In this document: positions 15,365 through 23,404 of the stretch, piece after piece | How the letters are laid out: each line of letters starts with the position of its first letter | How positions within the stretch are numbered: the stretch's first letter is position 1 | DNA from: an uncultured Acidobacteriaceae bacterium | Lineage (GTDB): Bacteria > Acidobacteriota > Terriglobia > Terriglobales > Acidobacteriaceae | DNA length: 32,930 bases | Reading direction: 5' to 3' | Assembly: GCA_937879855.1 (NCBI GenBank) | Contig: CALFMO010000056.1 | Coordinates: 1-32,930, forward strand | Position numbers and translations under genes: made by a program | Notes under the pieces: model-generated | Seen by the model: only the letters and a program-made list of their open reading frames with translations | Told to the model about the DNA's origin: nothing | Databases searched by the model: none

Positions 15365-16098
15365 TCGCTTCCGGAGCAGAATATCGAAGTCGACCGTTAG
15401 GGTGACCAGGCTTACCCGAGGGGGTGCGCTTAGTTGCTGGTCTAGATCCAACCCCCGGTTCGGTGTCTCGGCACAGAAGGTCGTACCGATTTGGTAGATG
15501 CCCATCGCAAGTGCCCCAAGCCCGCGAAAGACCTGAGCCTGGTCCGGTCTCTCGCGCACCGATATGTCCTCCGGTTTGACACGGCATCCGAGGGCGGGCA
15601 AGTCCTCTGCGAGTGCGCGCTTTGGGTTCTCAGAGTAGTCCGCTCCCATCCAATCCACCTCCACCCTTCTTTTCTCCGTCTTTAGCAGACGCCCTGACGA
15701 ATAGAAACGCCAGTGCGCGGACGATCGTTAACGAGCCCATCCACATCGTCAATGTCGAGCGTCCCGAGGGCCTGGCCATATTCACGCGCCCCATTGGGCT
15801 CCCAAAATCCCCTTCAACGAAAGGGCGCCAGCGTGAAGATAGCTCGCTAAGGCGACAGCCCGGAAGCGACGACCGCAGCGACAGGCTCTGCAAGACTCCT
15901 GGCTACGCCGCTGGCCACCAGAACCACTGAGAAAGAGAACCACGTGACCACAAAATCATATGTGCCCATTGGCATTCACCAAGTTTGGACAGTCTCGCAC
16001 GGCATGTTACACGAAAATCGAGACTGTTTCTCGGCCCCCGTTGTGTGTTTTACTCGACTCGCGGGAAGCGTCTCAAATCTGGTCTACGGGGAGCTTTC
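15365..16098. other. 734-base stretch with no confident gene
   Basis: Two minus-strand frames are worth noting. One starts at ATG 15664; its first ~100 residues look protein-like (RALAEDLPALGCRVKPEDI, FRGLGALAMGIYQIG), then it runs antisense into the TPR-CSD gene to 15194. The other (15893-15630) contains a hydrophobic run (TMWMGSLTIVRALAFLFV) that could be a membrane helix, followed by a basic Gly-rich tail. They overlap in different frames. They may be the remains of one frameshifted small membrane protein; I do not call either as a gene. A TGTCCAAACTT box (minus strand, ~15982-15992) resembles the repeats near dnaB. Confidence 0.3.
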
Positions 16099-16269
16099 AT
16101 GGGAAACAGCGACCTACGGAAACTGCTTCATGCGCTTGCGCTCTTAACATGGATCGTTGGTTTGGCCCAAGATGTCGAAGAGGACCGGTGGGGTGCCTTT
16201 GCGGTTGCTGTTGTTCTCCACCTGCTTGCCGAAGCGACCGGAGACGATCCAGAAGAGGCCGTGGCATAA
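16099..16269 (+). CDS. Small membrane protein, unknown
   Basis: 56 residues from ATG 16099, which has GGGGAG six bases upstream; the longer frame from 15985 lacks such a site. Two hydrophobic stretches are visible (residues ~7-21, LLHALALLTWIVGLA; and ~29-45, WGAFAVAVVLHLLAE), giving a possible helical hairpin with an acidic C-terminus (GDDPEEAVA). It stops three bases before the HTH gene and is likely co-translated. No family recognised. In defence islands such small membrane proteins are often effectors, but nothing here proves it. Confidence 0.42.
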   Translation: MGNSDLRKLLHALALLTWIVGLAQDVEEDRWGAFAVAVVLHLLAEATGDDPEEAVA

Positions 16270-16272
16270 TAA

Positions 16273-17256
16273 ATGGAAATGGACGTTAGTCTAACGTACA
16301 CTTCGGGGACTCTCGTCGAGGAAGCGTTGGCTCTAGGGTACCAGGACGTTTCACGACGCCTTATTTACGACTGGAGCAACCGCGGCCTGTTAGATCAGCC
16401 GTCGCTGTATTCACCGGGCCGGCGTGGGAGACCTGACGCCTTCCCCCCGTCACAGCACGAACTGTTCCTTACACTATTGGAGAAACGCAAAAGTCGCACC
16501 AAGCACATCCTCGGGCTTTACAATGTACCAGTTTTCGTGTGGCTGTGGTGGGGCGACGACTATATTCCGCTACGGCAAGTGCGTCGTGCAATGAACACGT
16601 GGGGACGCTCGTGCCTCTCGCCTTCCCTCGTCGCCGACCGGCGGTCCGCGCGGGAGTTCTTGCGGCAGATGAACCTCCCGCAGTACGCAAGGGGGCGAAA
16701 GGCGCTAAAGGAGGCTCTCGAAAACGTCACGCTAGAGATCTGCGCCGGCAGGCATCCAGACCAAGTTGACTGGCATGATCTCGAGACTAAATTGTGCAAG
16801 GTTTGGAACAAGGAGGGGACTGGAGAGCCGCGCGGTCCGGTCGATGCGCCGGTTACTCCCAACACCGCAATTTCGTTACTACGAGTTCGATACACGGCGC
16901 TCGTGAGTCTCGAACAATACGACGATCAATTATTCGAATGGGCAAGATGGTTCTACCGGCAAACCTCTTCGGACTATGGCCGTCACGTACGTGACCTTGC
17001 GAAGGATCCCGAATTCGGTCACCTTCATCGCGCTGCCGCAACGGCTGAGCACCTTGTAAACCATGCTTGTGTTGACTTGTTGACTACCCTTGGCACGGCA
17101 CCCTTTATCCCGTGGTACGGCACACTATGGGATCCGGCACTGTGGAAGAATCGCAAGTTGCGTTTAACGCGCACTGGTGAAGTGGTGACCGAAGCAGGCA
17201 TCATAGTCTCGGTTCAAGAGACGGGGCCCGCGATTGTGTCTCGTATCATGAGCTAA
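16273..17256 (+). CDS. MerR-like HTH protein with unknown C-terminal domain
   Basis: 327 residues from ATG 16273 (a second ATG lies two codons on). Residues ~12-75 read like a MerR-type winged helix: VEEALALGYQDVSRRLIYDW as the HTH, NRGLLDQPSLYSPGRRGRP as the wing, and a following helix (QHELFLTLLEKRK). The remaining ~250 residues are helical and tryptophan-rich with no known motif and do not resemble a drug- or metal-binding MerR tail. It follows the small membrane protein and may control it, or be a DNA-binding sensor. The length and long C-terminus argue against a simple MerR regulator. No other gene overlaps it. Confidence 0.6.
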   Translation: MEMDVSLTYTSGTLVEEALALGYQDVSRRLIYDWSNRGLLDQPSLYSPGRRGRPDAFPPSQHELFLTLLEKRKSRTKHILGLYNVPVFVWLWWGDDYIPLRQVRRAMNTWGRSCLSPSLVADRRSAREFLRQMNLPQYARGRKALKEALENVTLEICAGRHPDQVDWHDLETKLCKVWNKEGTGEPRGPVDAPVTPNTAISLLRVRYTALVSLEQYDDQLFEWARWFYRQTSSDYGRHVRDLAKDPEFGHLHRAAATAEHLVNHACVDLLTTLGTAPFIPWYGTLWDPALWKNRKLRLTRTGEVVTEAGIIVSVQETGPAIVSRIMS

Positions 17257-17337
17257 ATTAGATGCACGGCGGCCCGTCTGGCGCGAGTACCGTTCATAAG
17301 GCACACAAAACGGACGCAGGTGCCCCAACCCAGCCCG

Positions 17338-17568
17338 TCACGGCGCCACCTCGAGATACCATGGCGCATCATCGCAGCGCCTCAATTCCTTACGTGCAAG
17401 GAGATACTGGACCGCGTTCCGCGCCTGCCCGGGTGTCAGCCCCAACGCTGCACCCGCCTCATTGACCATGAAGCGGCGTCGCCGGCGCGCGTAGTCTCGA
17501 ACTCGGTCAGCAGCGGTCGGGCCTCGCAACCATGAAGAACGCCTCGGTCGCCGTCCAAAGAAGCCCAT
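17338..17568 (-). CDS. Possible small winged-helix protein
   Basis: 76 residues from ATG 17568. After a basic lead, DRVRDYARRRRRFMVNEAGAALGLTPGQARNAV and YLLARKELRR form a plausible winged helix-turn-helix (helix-turn-recognition helix, then a WYLEVAP strand). No operon partner; dnaB lies upstream on the same strand. It could be a fragment of a larger regulator left at the island edge. Confidence 0.4.
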   Translation of the reverse strand: MGFFGRRPRRSSWLRGPTAADRVRDYARRRRRFMVNEAGAALGLTPGQARNAVQYLLARKELRRCDDAPWYLEVAP

Positions 17569-17707
17569 TTACCATACCCCGGGACTCAAAGCGCGGACTC
17601 CAAATCCACTCTTAGACCCTTTTGGAAACAAAGATAGCTTGCCGCGTCCATTCGCGCGTGACGAGTCGAGAGTCCTCCTTCGCCAACCCAGGCCCGGCTC
17701 AGTAGGA

Positions 17708-17817
17708 AATGTCCAACTATCCGCGTCGCCGGCACCTCTCGCGAGGCCCGAATGGCCAAATACCCCGGTAATAATGTCCAAATCATGGCCAACTATCTTG
17801 GTAAATGGCCAACTAAA
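17708..17817 (+). repeat. Five direct repeats AATG(G/T)CCAA(C/A)T
   Basis: Units begin at 17708 (AATGTCCAACTATC), 17751 (AATGGCCAAATACC), 17773 (AATGTCCAAATCAT), 17784 (CATGGCCAACTATC) and 17804 (AATGGCCAACTAAA). Start-to-start distances are 43, 22, 11 and 20 bases, close to whole helical turns. They sit just past the dnaB stop, where composition changes from core to island. They may be repeated ends of an IS21-like element or iteron-like binding sites for a DNA-binding protein. Confidence 0.6.
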
Positions 17818-17832
17818 ACGTCTCTCTACAAA

Positions 17833-20133
17833 CTACTGGCGGCGTTTCTCCAAATTGGCAAACCGGCTGTATTCTTTGTGGAAGTACAGTTCGACCGTGC
17901 CGATGGGCCCATTGCGGTGCTTCGCGATGATGAGCTCGCAGATGTTCGCCTTGTTTTCTTTCTGCGCTTTTTCCTGATCGTAGTAGTCCTCGCGGTACAG
18001 AAACACGACGAGGTCGGAGACTTGCTCGATCTCGCCACTCTCGCGAAGATGACTCAACATCGGCCGCTTCTGTCCCAACGCCTCCACGGCCCGGCTCAAC
18101 TGCGAGATCGCGATGATGGGCACGTCGAGCTCCTTGGCGAGCGACTTGATGCCGCGGGCGATTTCGCTGAGCTCCTGCGTCCGGTTCTCGGCCCGCTTGT
18201 ACGACTGGATCATCTGAATGTAGTCGATCACGATCAGGCCGAGTCCGTGCTCGGCCTTGAGCTTGCGAGACTTGGCGCGCATCTCGATGATCGACATCGT
18301 CGCCGAGTCGTCGATGAAGATCGGCGCCTCGCTGAGCCCGCCCATGGCGCGCGCGAGCTTGCGCCAGTCCTCGTCGGCGAGGAAGCCCGTGCGAAGCTTG
18401 CTGTTGTCGACCTGCGCCTCCGAGCAGAGGATACGCTGGACGAGTTGTTCCTTGCTCGTCTCAAGGCTGAAGATCGCCACCGGGATCTTGCTCACGAGCG
18501 CCGCGTGCTGCGCGACATTGAGAGCGAGGGTCGTGTTGTGCGTCACTATGTCATTGGCAACGAAGTTATGCGTTACCGGGACTGTGAGGTCGTATACCTG
18601 TTTTTCACCCTGGGGCTCGATCGTGACAATCTCGTCCCAGTATAGGTCTCCTTGGTCTCCCCGATCCGACTCCGCCGCGACATCCTTCACGGACGCGGCC
18701 TCTACGGCGGGGAATCGACGCGCTGCGACTCGAGGCCGTTCGAACCGCGCCATGCGTTGGGTCTGCTGAGGTCCGTGACTTCCGATTGCTGCGGCCAGCA
18801 CCGGCTCGACCGTCGATTCTTTGGTGAAGGTAACGATCTCGGAGGCGAACGAGCGAATCGACGCCGCGTCCGTAATCTCCACTTGCCAGGCCGGCCGCGC
18901 GGCGCCGCGATAGTGCCTCCTCGATCTGTGGAGCGATGCGACAATGCCGAACCGGAGGAGCAGATGTTGAATCTGGCGGGCGGGACGCTCGGCGGCCGTC
19001 GTGTACGCGATATATGCGAGGACACCATCAGGGCCGGTGCTCGCGCATCCTATCTCCGCAAAGAGCCGGGTGAGGAATCGGGCGAGTTGCGGTCGCGGCA
19101 GCGTAAACGCCGCGGGCGGAACGGCCTGGCGCACCGCCGTCGCGAGATGGTGCAAGTGATGGTCCTCTACCGGCTGGTCGCCGAAGACTGGCAGTTGCCG
19201 CGGAACGGCGACCCGGTCGCCTACACGAAGAGCCGCGAGCGGCAACCAGCCGTCGAGTGTCAGGAAGGGGTGGCTTGCCGTGGTCTCGACCCGGCGGCCG
19301 AGCCGCGTCGTGACGCGGAACACCGGTTTCTTTCCGTCGTCCACGAACGCGGATGGTTCGGTGAACCTGAAGCGCCAGTCGGCACCGAGGGTCAGCAGGC
19401 GCGCCTGGCGGCGCTTGTAGATCTCCTCGATGGTGGCCACGCTGCCGTCCTCGAGGACGATCTCCGCATCGGCGCTCAGGCACTTTCCGACCGACGGACG
19501 GGCGGCGAAGATCACCATGTCCGCCGGCTGGAGGCCCGAGGTCAGCATGTCGAGATCGGTGAAGCCGGTGGGCACGCCCGTGAGCGTGCCCTTTTCCTGA
19601 TAGCGCCGGTCGATCTTCTCGAAGCTCTGCTTGAGGATCTCCTTGATCGCCTCGAAGTCCTGGACGCTGCGGCGCGCCGCGATGCCAAAGACCAGTTTCT
19701 CGGCGTGGTCGATCATCTGGGCGACGTCGTCGGCGCCGTCGTAGCCCATCGCGGCGATGTGCGTGCCGGCGCTGATCAGCGCGCGCAGCATCGACTTCTC
19801 GAGGACGATGTTCGCGTAGAACTCGACGTTGGCGGCGGTGGGCACGACGTTGGGCAGCGCGGCAACGTACGTCGGGCCGCCGACGTCCTCCAGCTTGCCG
19901 TTCGCGGCGAGCCGGTTGGTGACCGTGATGAGATCCACGGGCTCCCCGCGCTCGAACAGCTCGACCATCGCCTGGAAAATGACGCGGTGCGCGTCGCGGT
20001 AGAAGTCCTCGGCGCGGAGCCCTTCAATGGCGCGGGCGATGGCGTCCCGGTCGAGCAGCATCGAGCCGAGCACACCCTGCTCGGCCTCGAGATTTTGCGG
20101 CGGAACCCGTTCCAGCTGCTGGGCGATGCTCAC
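17833..20133 (-). CDS. dnaB: Replicative DNA helicase DnaB, split by an intein
   Basis: 766 residues, GTG start with GGGGAG five bases upstream. The extein parts (1-217 and 534-766) join to a 450-residue DnaB: N-terminal collar (PPQNLEAEQGVLGSMLLD), linker, and a RecA-like helicase domain. The P-loop ARPSVGK ends at residue 217 and continues with TTLALN after the intein, so splicing is needed for an active helicase. Walker B is LIVIDYIQM (around 634-640), and the arginine-finger region KHRNGP is near 738-743. DnaB unwinds DNA ahead of the replisome. The gene has its own promoter with a LexA-type operator. It lies at the boundary between core genome and island. Confidence 0.97.
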   Translation of the reverse strand: MSIAQQLERVPPQNLEAEQGVLGSMLLDRDAIARAIEGLRAEDFYRDAHRVIFQAMVELFERGEPVDLITVTNRLAANGKLEDVGGPTYVAALPNVVPTAANVEFYANIVLEKSMLRALISAGTHIAAMGYDGADDVAQMIDHAEKLVFGIAARRSVQDFEAIKEILKQSFEKIDRRYQEKGTLTGVPTGFTDLDMLTSGLQPADMVIFAARPSVGKCLSADAEIVLEDGSVATIEEIYKRRQARLLTLGADWRFRFTEPSAFVDDGKKPVFRVTTRLGRRVETTASHPFLTLDGWLPLAALRVGDRVAVPRQLPVFGDQPVEDHHLHHLATAVRQAVPPAAFTLPRPQLARFLTRLFAEIGCASTGPDGVLAYIAYTTAAERPARQIQHLLLRFGIVASLHRSRRHYRGAARPAWQVEITDAASIRSFASEIVTFTKESTVEPVLAAAIGSHGPQQTQRMARFERPRVAARRFPAVEAASVKDVAAESDRGDQGDLYWDEIVTIEPQGEKQVYDLTVPVTHNFVANDIVTHNTTLALNVAQHAALVSKIPVAIFSLETSKEQLVQRILCSEAQVDNSKLRTGFLADEDWRKLARAMGGLSEAPIFIDDSATMSIIEMRAKSRKLKAEHGLGLIVIDYIQMIQSYKRAENRTQELSEIARGIKSLAKELDVPIIAISQLSRAVEALGQKRPMLSHLRESGEIEQVSDLVVFLYREDYYDQEKAQKENKANICELIIAKHRNGPIGTVELYFHKEYSRFANLEKRRQ
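18535..19482 (-). other. Intein in the DnaB P-loop (316 residues), endonuclease degenerate
   Basis: Residues 218-533 of DnaB. Block A starts CLSADAEIVLEDG with Cys1; block B is TASHPFLTLDGW; blocks F/G are VYDLTVPVTHNF and DIVTHN, ending His-Asn, with Thr as the +1 extein residue. The splicing residues look complete. Between blocks B and F only the second half of a LAGLIDADG endonuclease is recognisable (FLTRLFAEIGC for block E, HLLLRFGIVA for block H); the first LAGLIDADG helix is missing and the catalytic acid context is altered (A-E-I-G-C instead of D-A-D-G). The intein should splice but probably no longer homes. Confidence 0.92.
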
Positions 20134-20162
20134 ACTAACTCCCCGGTGACGGGCCTGCGACG

Positions 20163-20191
20163 ATTATAGAACATATGTTCGCTCTCGTCTA
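20163..20191 (-). promoter_or_regulatory. dnaB promoter with LexA/DinR-type box in the spacer
   Basis: On the minus strand: -35 TAGACG (20191-20186, 4 of 6), 17-base spacer, -10 TATAAT (20168-20163, perfect). The spacer carries CGAACATATGTTCT (20181-20168), matching 13 of 14 bases of the Gram-positive LexA consensus CGAAC-N4-GTTCG. A bound LexA dimer would block RNA polymerase, placing dnaB under SOS control. The transcript would start about 23 bases before the GTG. Confidence 0.75.
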
Positions 20192-20207
20192 CCTCGTACG
20201 GGCGCGC

Positions 20208-20281
20208 CAGCACAAGGACGCCGCCGCATGGCCGAGCCAATAGATGCAATATGTAGCGGCGTCCGTCCTTGTTGGCCTGCT
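20208..20281. repeat. Imperfect long inverted repeat between the STAS gene and dnaB
   Basis: The arms share ACAAGGACG/CGTCCTTGT (9 perfect pairs) plus outer CAGCA/TGCTG and inner GCCGC/GCGGC pairs with small bulges, around a ~28-base loop. There is no T-run after it, so it is not a classical intrinsic terminator. It may be a REP-like or MITE-like repeat, or a protein-binding or structured RNA element upstream of the dnaB promoter. The stretch 20282-20437 shows nothing else I can name. Confidence 0.5.
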
Positions 20282-20437
20282 GGGTGTATAGGGCGAAAAT
20301 CCTGTGACTATTGCTTCATACTTCGTGCACAGGCTCCGGATAAGCTGGGGACCCGCTTCCAATCATTTGGGATATCTTGAGGACGGCCGCCCGTCAGAGC
20401 GCGATGGGCTCACCTGTAGACGCGGGATGATTGAATT

Positions 20438-20824
20438 TTACGATTGCGCCGCGGTTGAACGGGATTTAGTCTTGAGCGCCTGCATGGCGGCCGGGACATC
20501 CGGCACGACGCGGACGATCCGGTCCAGGCCGACCTGCTCGATCACGTGGCGGATCAAACCGGTGGCCACGAGCACGGCCGCGGTTCCCGCCCGCTCGGCG
20601 CGTTGGACCGTTCGCAGCAGAATGTGCATACCGACGCTGTCGACGTAGACGAGATCGCTTAGATCGATCACGAGCGGCCGGCGGCTTTCGAGCGCACGGA
20701 AGAGCGCGTCGCCAAGCGCGTTCGCGTTGGCGATGTCGATGTCGTTGAAGACATGGACGATGGTGGCGGTCTTCGCAGTCTCAATCCGATAATTTGGCCG
20801 TCCACCCAGTGGCGAATCCGGCAC
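20438..20824 (-). CDS. STAS-domain anti-anti-sigma-type protein
   Basis: 128 residues, GTG start. The fold is clear: VHVFNDIDIANANALGDALF, VIDLSDLVYVDSVGMHILL and a closing VGLDRIVRVVPDVPAAMQAL. D62-S63-V64-G65 is the phosphorylation loop of the SpoIIAA/RsbV family, with Ser63 as the likely kinase target. Unphosphorylated members bind a serine kinase/anti-sigma factor and release its sigma factor. No kinase or sigma gene is adjacent; the partner is presumably elsewhere. I see no link to the sigma-like gene in the island. Confidence 0.88.
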   Translation of the reverse strand: MPDSPLGGRPNYRIETAKTATIVHVFNDIDIANANALGDALFRALESRRPLVIDLSDLVYVDSVGMHILLRTVQRAERAGTAAVLVATGLIRHVIEQVGLDRIVRVVPDVPAAMQALKTKSRSTAAQS

Positions 20825-20946
20825 CCGGTGCCCCTGACCGGCGCCCCTCCACGGAGCCCCGGTTAGGTGATGCTATACCCTCAAGGTTTGGTTTTTAGAC
20901 CACACCGCGGCCCGTACGCTGCGGGGCGGGGCGGGCGCGGCGGTGG

Positions 20947-21420
20947 TTAGACTCCCGGTGCGATGACGATGCCGCTGACGTGGTCCGATCCGTCGATCAC
21001 GAATCCGATCCCGTTCTTGCGGTACTGCACGATGGAGAAGCCGCCCAGGCGCATGATCGACGAGGGCCGTCCGAGCACGCGCTGCACCTCGGCGAAGGTG
21101 GTGCCGTCCCCCAGGTCGTCCCTCGTGCGGTAGCGCGGGTCATGGGCAAGGCTGATCAGCACGACGGTGTTCTGCACGGTCTCGACCGCGATCGAGCGGA
21201 GACGGTTGTCGGGCGCCTTCCACTCGTACCACTGGGTGCGGCCGGTCGGGTCGACCTTCGACGGACGTCCGAAGACGCTCTCGACCGCGTCGAGCCGCAT
21301 GCCGATCGCAATGTGCCCCATGCTGCGGCCCGGTACCACAAGGAACTCGCCGGCCGGCGCGGCGATGGCCGGCGGCACGGCTACGAGGAGCGCGAACACA
21401 AACAGACACAGGCGCTTCAT
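20947..21420 (-). CDS. Small secreted protein with a duplicated motif
   Basis: 157 residues. A signal peptide is evident (MKRLCLFVFALLVAVPPAIA, cleavage near AIA-APA). The mature part has two similar halves: IAIGMRLDAVESVFGRPSKV and later GTTFAEVQRVLGRPSSI, each followed by a beta-rich stretch (WYEWKAP; IVQYRKNGIGFVID). This 'G-x-x-x-x-E-V-x-x-x-L/F-G-x-P' unit is common in SmpA/BamE/BLIP-like secreted proteins. Function unknown; probably an extracytoplasmic binding protein. It stands between the STAS gene and rplI without tight linkage to either. Confidence 0.7.
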   Translation of the reverse strand: MKRLCLFVFALLVAVPPAIAAPAGEFLVVPGRSMGHIAIGMRLDAVESVFGRPSKVDPTGRTQWYEWKAPDNRLRSIAVETVQNTVVLISLAHDPRYRTRDDLGDGTTFAEVQRVLGRPSSIMRLGGFSIVQYRKNGIGFVIDGSDHVSGIVIAPGV

Positions 21421-21558
21421 ACGTCCCCCCCGAGGCGCAGTGTTCTTATTACGTTGTGTCGGCGTGGGGGGTTCGCCGCGTGCGTTCTTGGCGGTTCATC
21501 GCCGGGCTACGGCAGGCCGCCAATTAGTCTGGTGAGCGAGAAAGGTCTTACCCCAAAG

Positions 21559-22005
21559 CTAACCTGAGGAGACGACGTTCACTTCAACCTTCGCGGTGTG
21601 GCGGGGATGCAGCCGGATCGGCACTTTATAGAAGCCGGTGGTCTTGATGGGTTCGTCGAGCTCGATCTGCTTCTTCGACACGTCGACGCCCTGCCGCTGA
21701 ATCGCCTCGGCGACGTCCTGGGTGGTCACCGACCCGAAGAGGCGGCCGTCCTCACCTGCCCGGGCGCGAACCTCGACGACGAGTGCCTCGAGCCGGCCCT
21801 TGAGCGCGGTCAGTTCCTCGTTAAGGCGCGCCTCGCGGCGGCCGGCGGCGGCCTTCGTCTGCTCGAGCGCCTGCAGACTGGATTCCGTTGCGGGCGCCGC
21901 CAACCCCCGCGGCAGCAGGTAGTTTCTCGCGTGGCCGTCCTTGACCTCGCGCACGTCACCGGCGTGGCCGAGCGCCGCCACGTCCTTGAGGAGAATCACT
22001 CTCAT
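21559..22005 (-). CDS. rplI: 50S ribosomal protein L9
   Basis: 148 residues, the usual length. The N-terminal RNA-binding domain is textbook (MRVILLKDVAALGHAGDVREVKDGHARNYLLPRGLA, in part), followed by the long connecting helix (~45-80) and the C-terminal domain (LFGSVTTQDVAEAI). L9 binds 23S rRNA near the L1 stalk and limits frameshifting. Its start overlaps the stop of the preceding DUF2232 gene on the same strand (ATGA). Confidence 0.97.
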   Translation of the reverse strand: MRVILLKDVAALGHAGDVREVKDGHARNYLLPRGLAAPATESSLQALEQTKAAAGRREARLNEELTALKGRLEALVVEVRARAGEDGRLFGSVTTQDVAEAIQRQGVDVSKKQIELDEPIKTTGFYKVPIRLHPRHTAKVEVNVVSSG

Positions 22006-23078
22006 CGCTGGTGCACCACCTTCGACGGCCGTTTCGCCCCAGGCAGCAGGGGCTGAACATCGGTCGGGCCGGGCTCACCGCTCTCGTGCGCCGCCGCATC
22101 GCTCGTCGCGGCGGATCCGCCGGCGCGCGGCAGGAGCCGGCGGAAGTCCCACCACGTGTCCAGCATGCCAAGGATCGCGAGTCCGAGCAGCGGGAGTATG
22201 CCGGCGCCGAGCAGCATGAACCCGAATACAATCTGAATGAACGCGGGGTACCCGCGGCGGTTGGCCCACGTCACGCCGACGAGCACACCCTGGAACCCGA
22301 ACACGAACAGGTTGACCAGCATCGCGTCCAAGGCGGCGCCGCCAAAGAACTGCGGCAGCCGGATGGCCACGAGCGACAGGATCGCGCCGGCCCACAGCAT
22401 GATCGAGGAGAGGCCGGCCGACAGCCGCCACGTCAGGATCGGCGGGACGGCGGGCAGCGGATGGCCGACTCTGCGCAGTACCGAGCGCGCGACGGTGTAG
22501 CACAGGTACGCCCACAAGAGCGCCCCGAGGGCGAGCGCGACCGGCAGCGCCGTGCGCAGAAACTGCGGCAGCATCTCGATCAGTTTCCGCATTTCGTCGA
22601 CCTGCGCGGCGGGGGCGCCGAACCGGCGCTGCATGTCCATCGCCATCTGCATCGCCTTGACCTGGCTCTTGATGAAGTCGCCCATCACGTCCTGATGCAT
22701 CATCGCGCCGGCCCCGGCGATCATCGCCACCGATGCGAACAAGAACGCGACCGAGCCCGTGAGGATCGTCCACTGCGCGGCGAGGCCCCGGCGCACGCCC
22801 CACCCGAGCGTGAGCCCGAGCGGCGCGAACATCGCGAACGCCGACACGGCGTTGACCGGCCCCGCGAACTGGAACAGCGCGGCCGCGGCGATGATGGACG
22901 CCAGCACCGCGATGCGCAGGCCCCAGCGGATCACCAGCAGCATGATCGGGAGCGGCGCGAGCAGCACCGCCACCGGCGGCGCAAGCAGACCGACCGCGCC
23001 GATGATGGCGGTGAGGGCGGCGAGGATCGCCCCCTCGGTAAGACCGCGTGTCGGGTGGCGGCGGGCGGGCGGTATCAT
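22002..23078 (-). CDS. DUF2232 (YybS-type) polytopic membrane protein
   Basis: 358 residues with about eight hydrophobic segments (for example LLAPPVAVLLAPLPIMLLVI near the N-terminus and LFVFGFQGVLVGV near the end). Location between rpsR and rplI is where Bacillota carry the YybS/DUF2232 gene. Members may be membrane transport-like proteins related to ECF S-components or spore/cell-envelope factors; the ligand is unknown. A cytoplasmic charged stretch lies around residues 130-170. It overlaps rplI by ATGA. The C-terminal ~40 residues are disordered and Ala/Gly-rich. Confidence 0.85.
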   Translation of the reverse strand: MIPPARRHPTRGLTEGAILAALTAIIGAVGLLAPPVAVLLAPLPIMLLVIRWGLRIAVLASIIAAAALFQFAGPVNAVSAFAMFAPLGLTLGWGVRRGLAAQWTILTGSVAFLFASVAMIAGAGAMMHQDVMGDFIKSQVKAMQMAMDMQRRFGAPAAQVDEMRKLIEMLPQFLRTALPVALALGALLWAYLCYTVARSVLRRVGHPLPAVPPILTWRLSAGLSSIMLWAGAILSLVAIRLPQFFGGAALDAMLVNLFVFGFQGVLVGVTWANRRGYPAFIQIVFGFMLLGAGILPLLGLAILGMLDTWWDFRRLLPRAGGSAATSDAAAHESGEPGPTDVQPLLPGAKRPSKVVHQR

Positions 23079-23125
23079 AAGGGCTCGGCCGGGGCGGCCG
23101 TCACGGACCGCAGGGTCCGGGACGC

Positions 23126-23386
23126 CTACTCCCCGGTGTAGGGCAGGAGCGCCAGTTCGCGGGCCCGCTTGATCGCGACCGCGAGCGCGCGCTGGTGGCG
23201 CGCGCAGTTGCCCGAGACGCGGCGCGGCAGAATCTTGCCCCGCTCCGTCACGAACCGGCGGAGCCGGTTGATCTCCTTGTAGTCGATGTACGTCGCCTTC
23301 TCAGCGCAGAACGAACAGACCTTGCGCTTGGGCCGCCGGCGGTAATCGCGCCGCGGCCGCGCTTCCCTATCCCTGCCTTCAGGCAT
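23126..23386 (-). CDS. rpsR: 30S ribosomal protein S18
   Basis: 86 residues. The core is IDYKEINRLRRFVTERGKIL, then RRVSGNCARHQRALAVAIKRAR and LALLPYTGE. The basic N-terminal extension ends in KVCSFCAEK; C-S-F-C with the later C and H gives a zinc-ribbon S18 (C+ type). S18 pairs with S6 in the 30S platform. It lies 18 bases after ssb in the S6-SSB-S18 unit. Confidence 0.97.
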   Translation of the reverse strand: MPEGRDREARPRRDYRRRPKRKVCSFCAEKATYIDYKEINRLRRFVTERGKILPRRVSGNCARHQRALAVAIKRARELALLPYTGE

Positions 23387-23404
23387 GCCGATCCTCCCTT
23401 TCGT

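Noticed and set aside
18652..20169. A 505-codon plus-strand frame across dnaB
   Set aside because: Antisense shadow of dnaB and its intein; composition is Arg/Glu/Asp-heavy without motifs.
22011..23141. A 376-codon plus-strand frame across the DUF2232 gene
   Set aside because: Antisense shadow; the opposite strand has clear membrane segments and conserved gene context.
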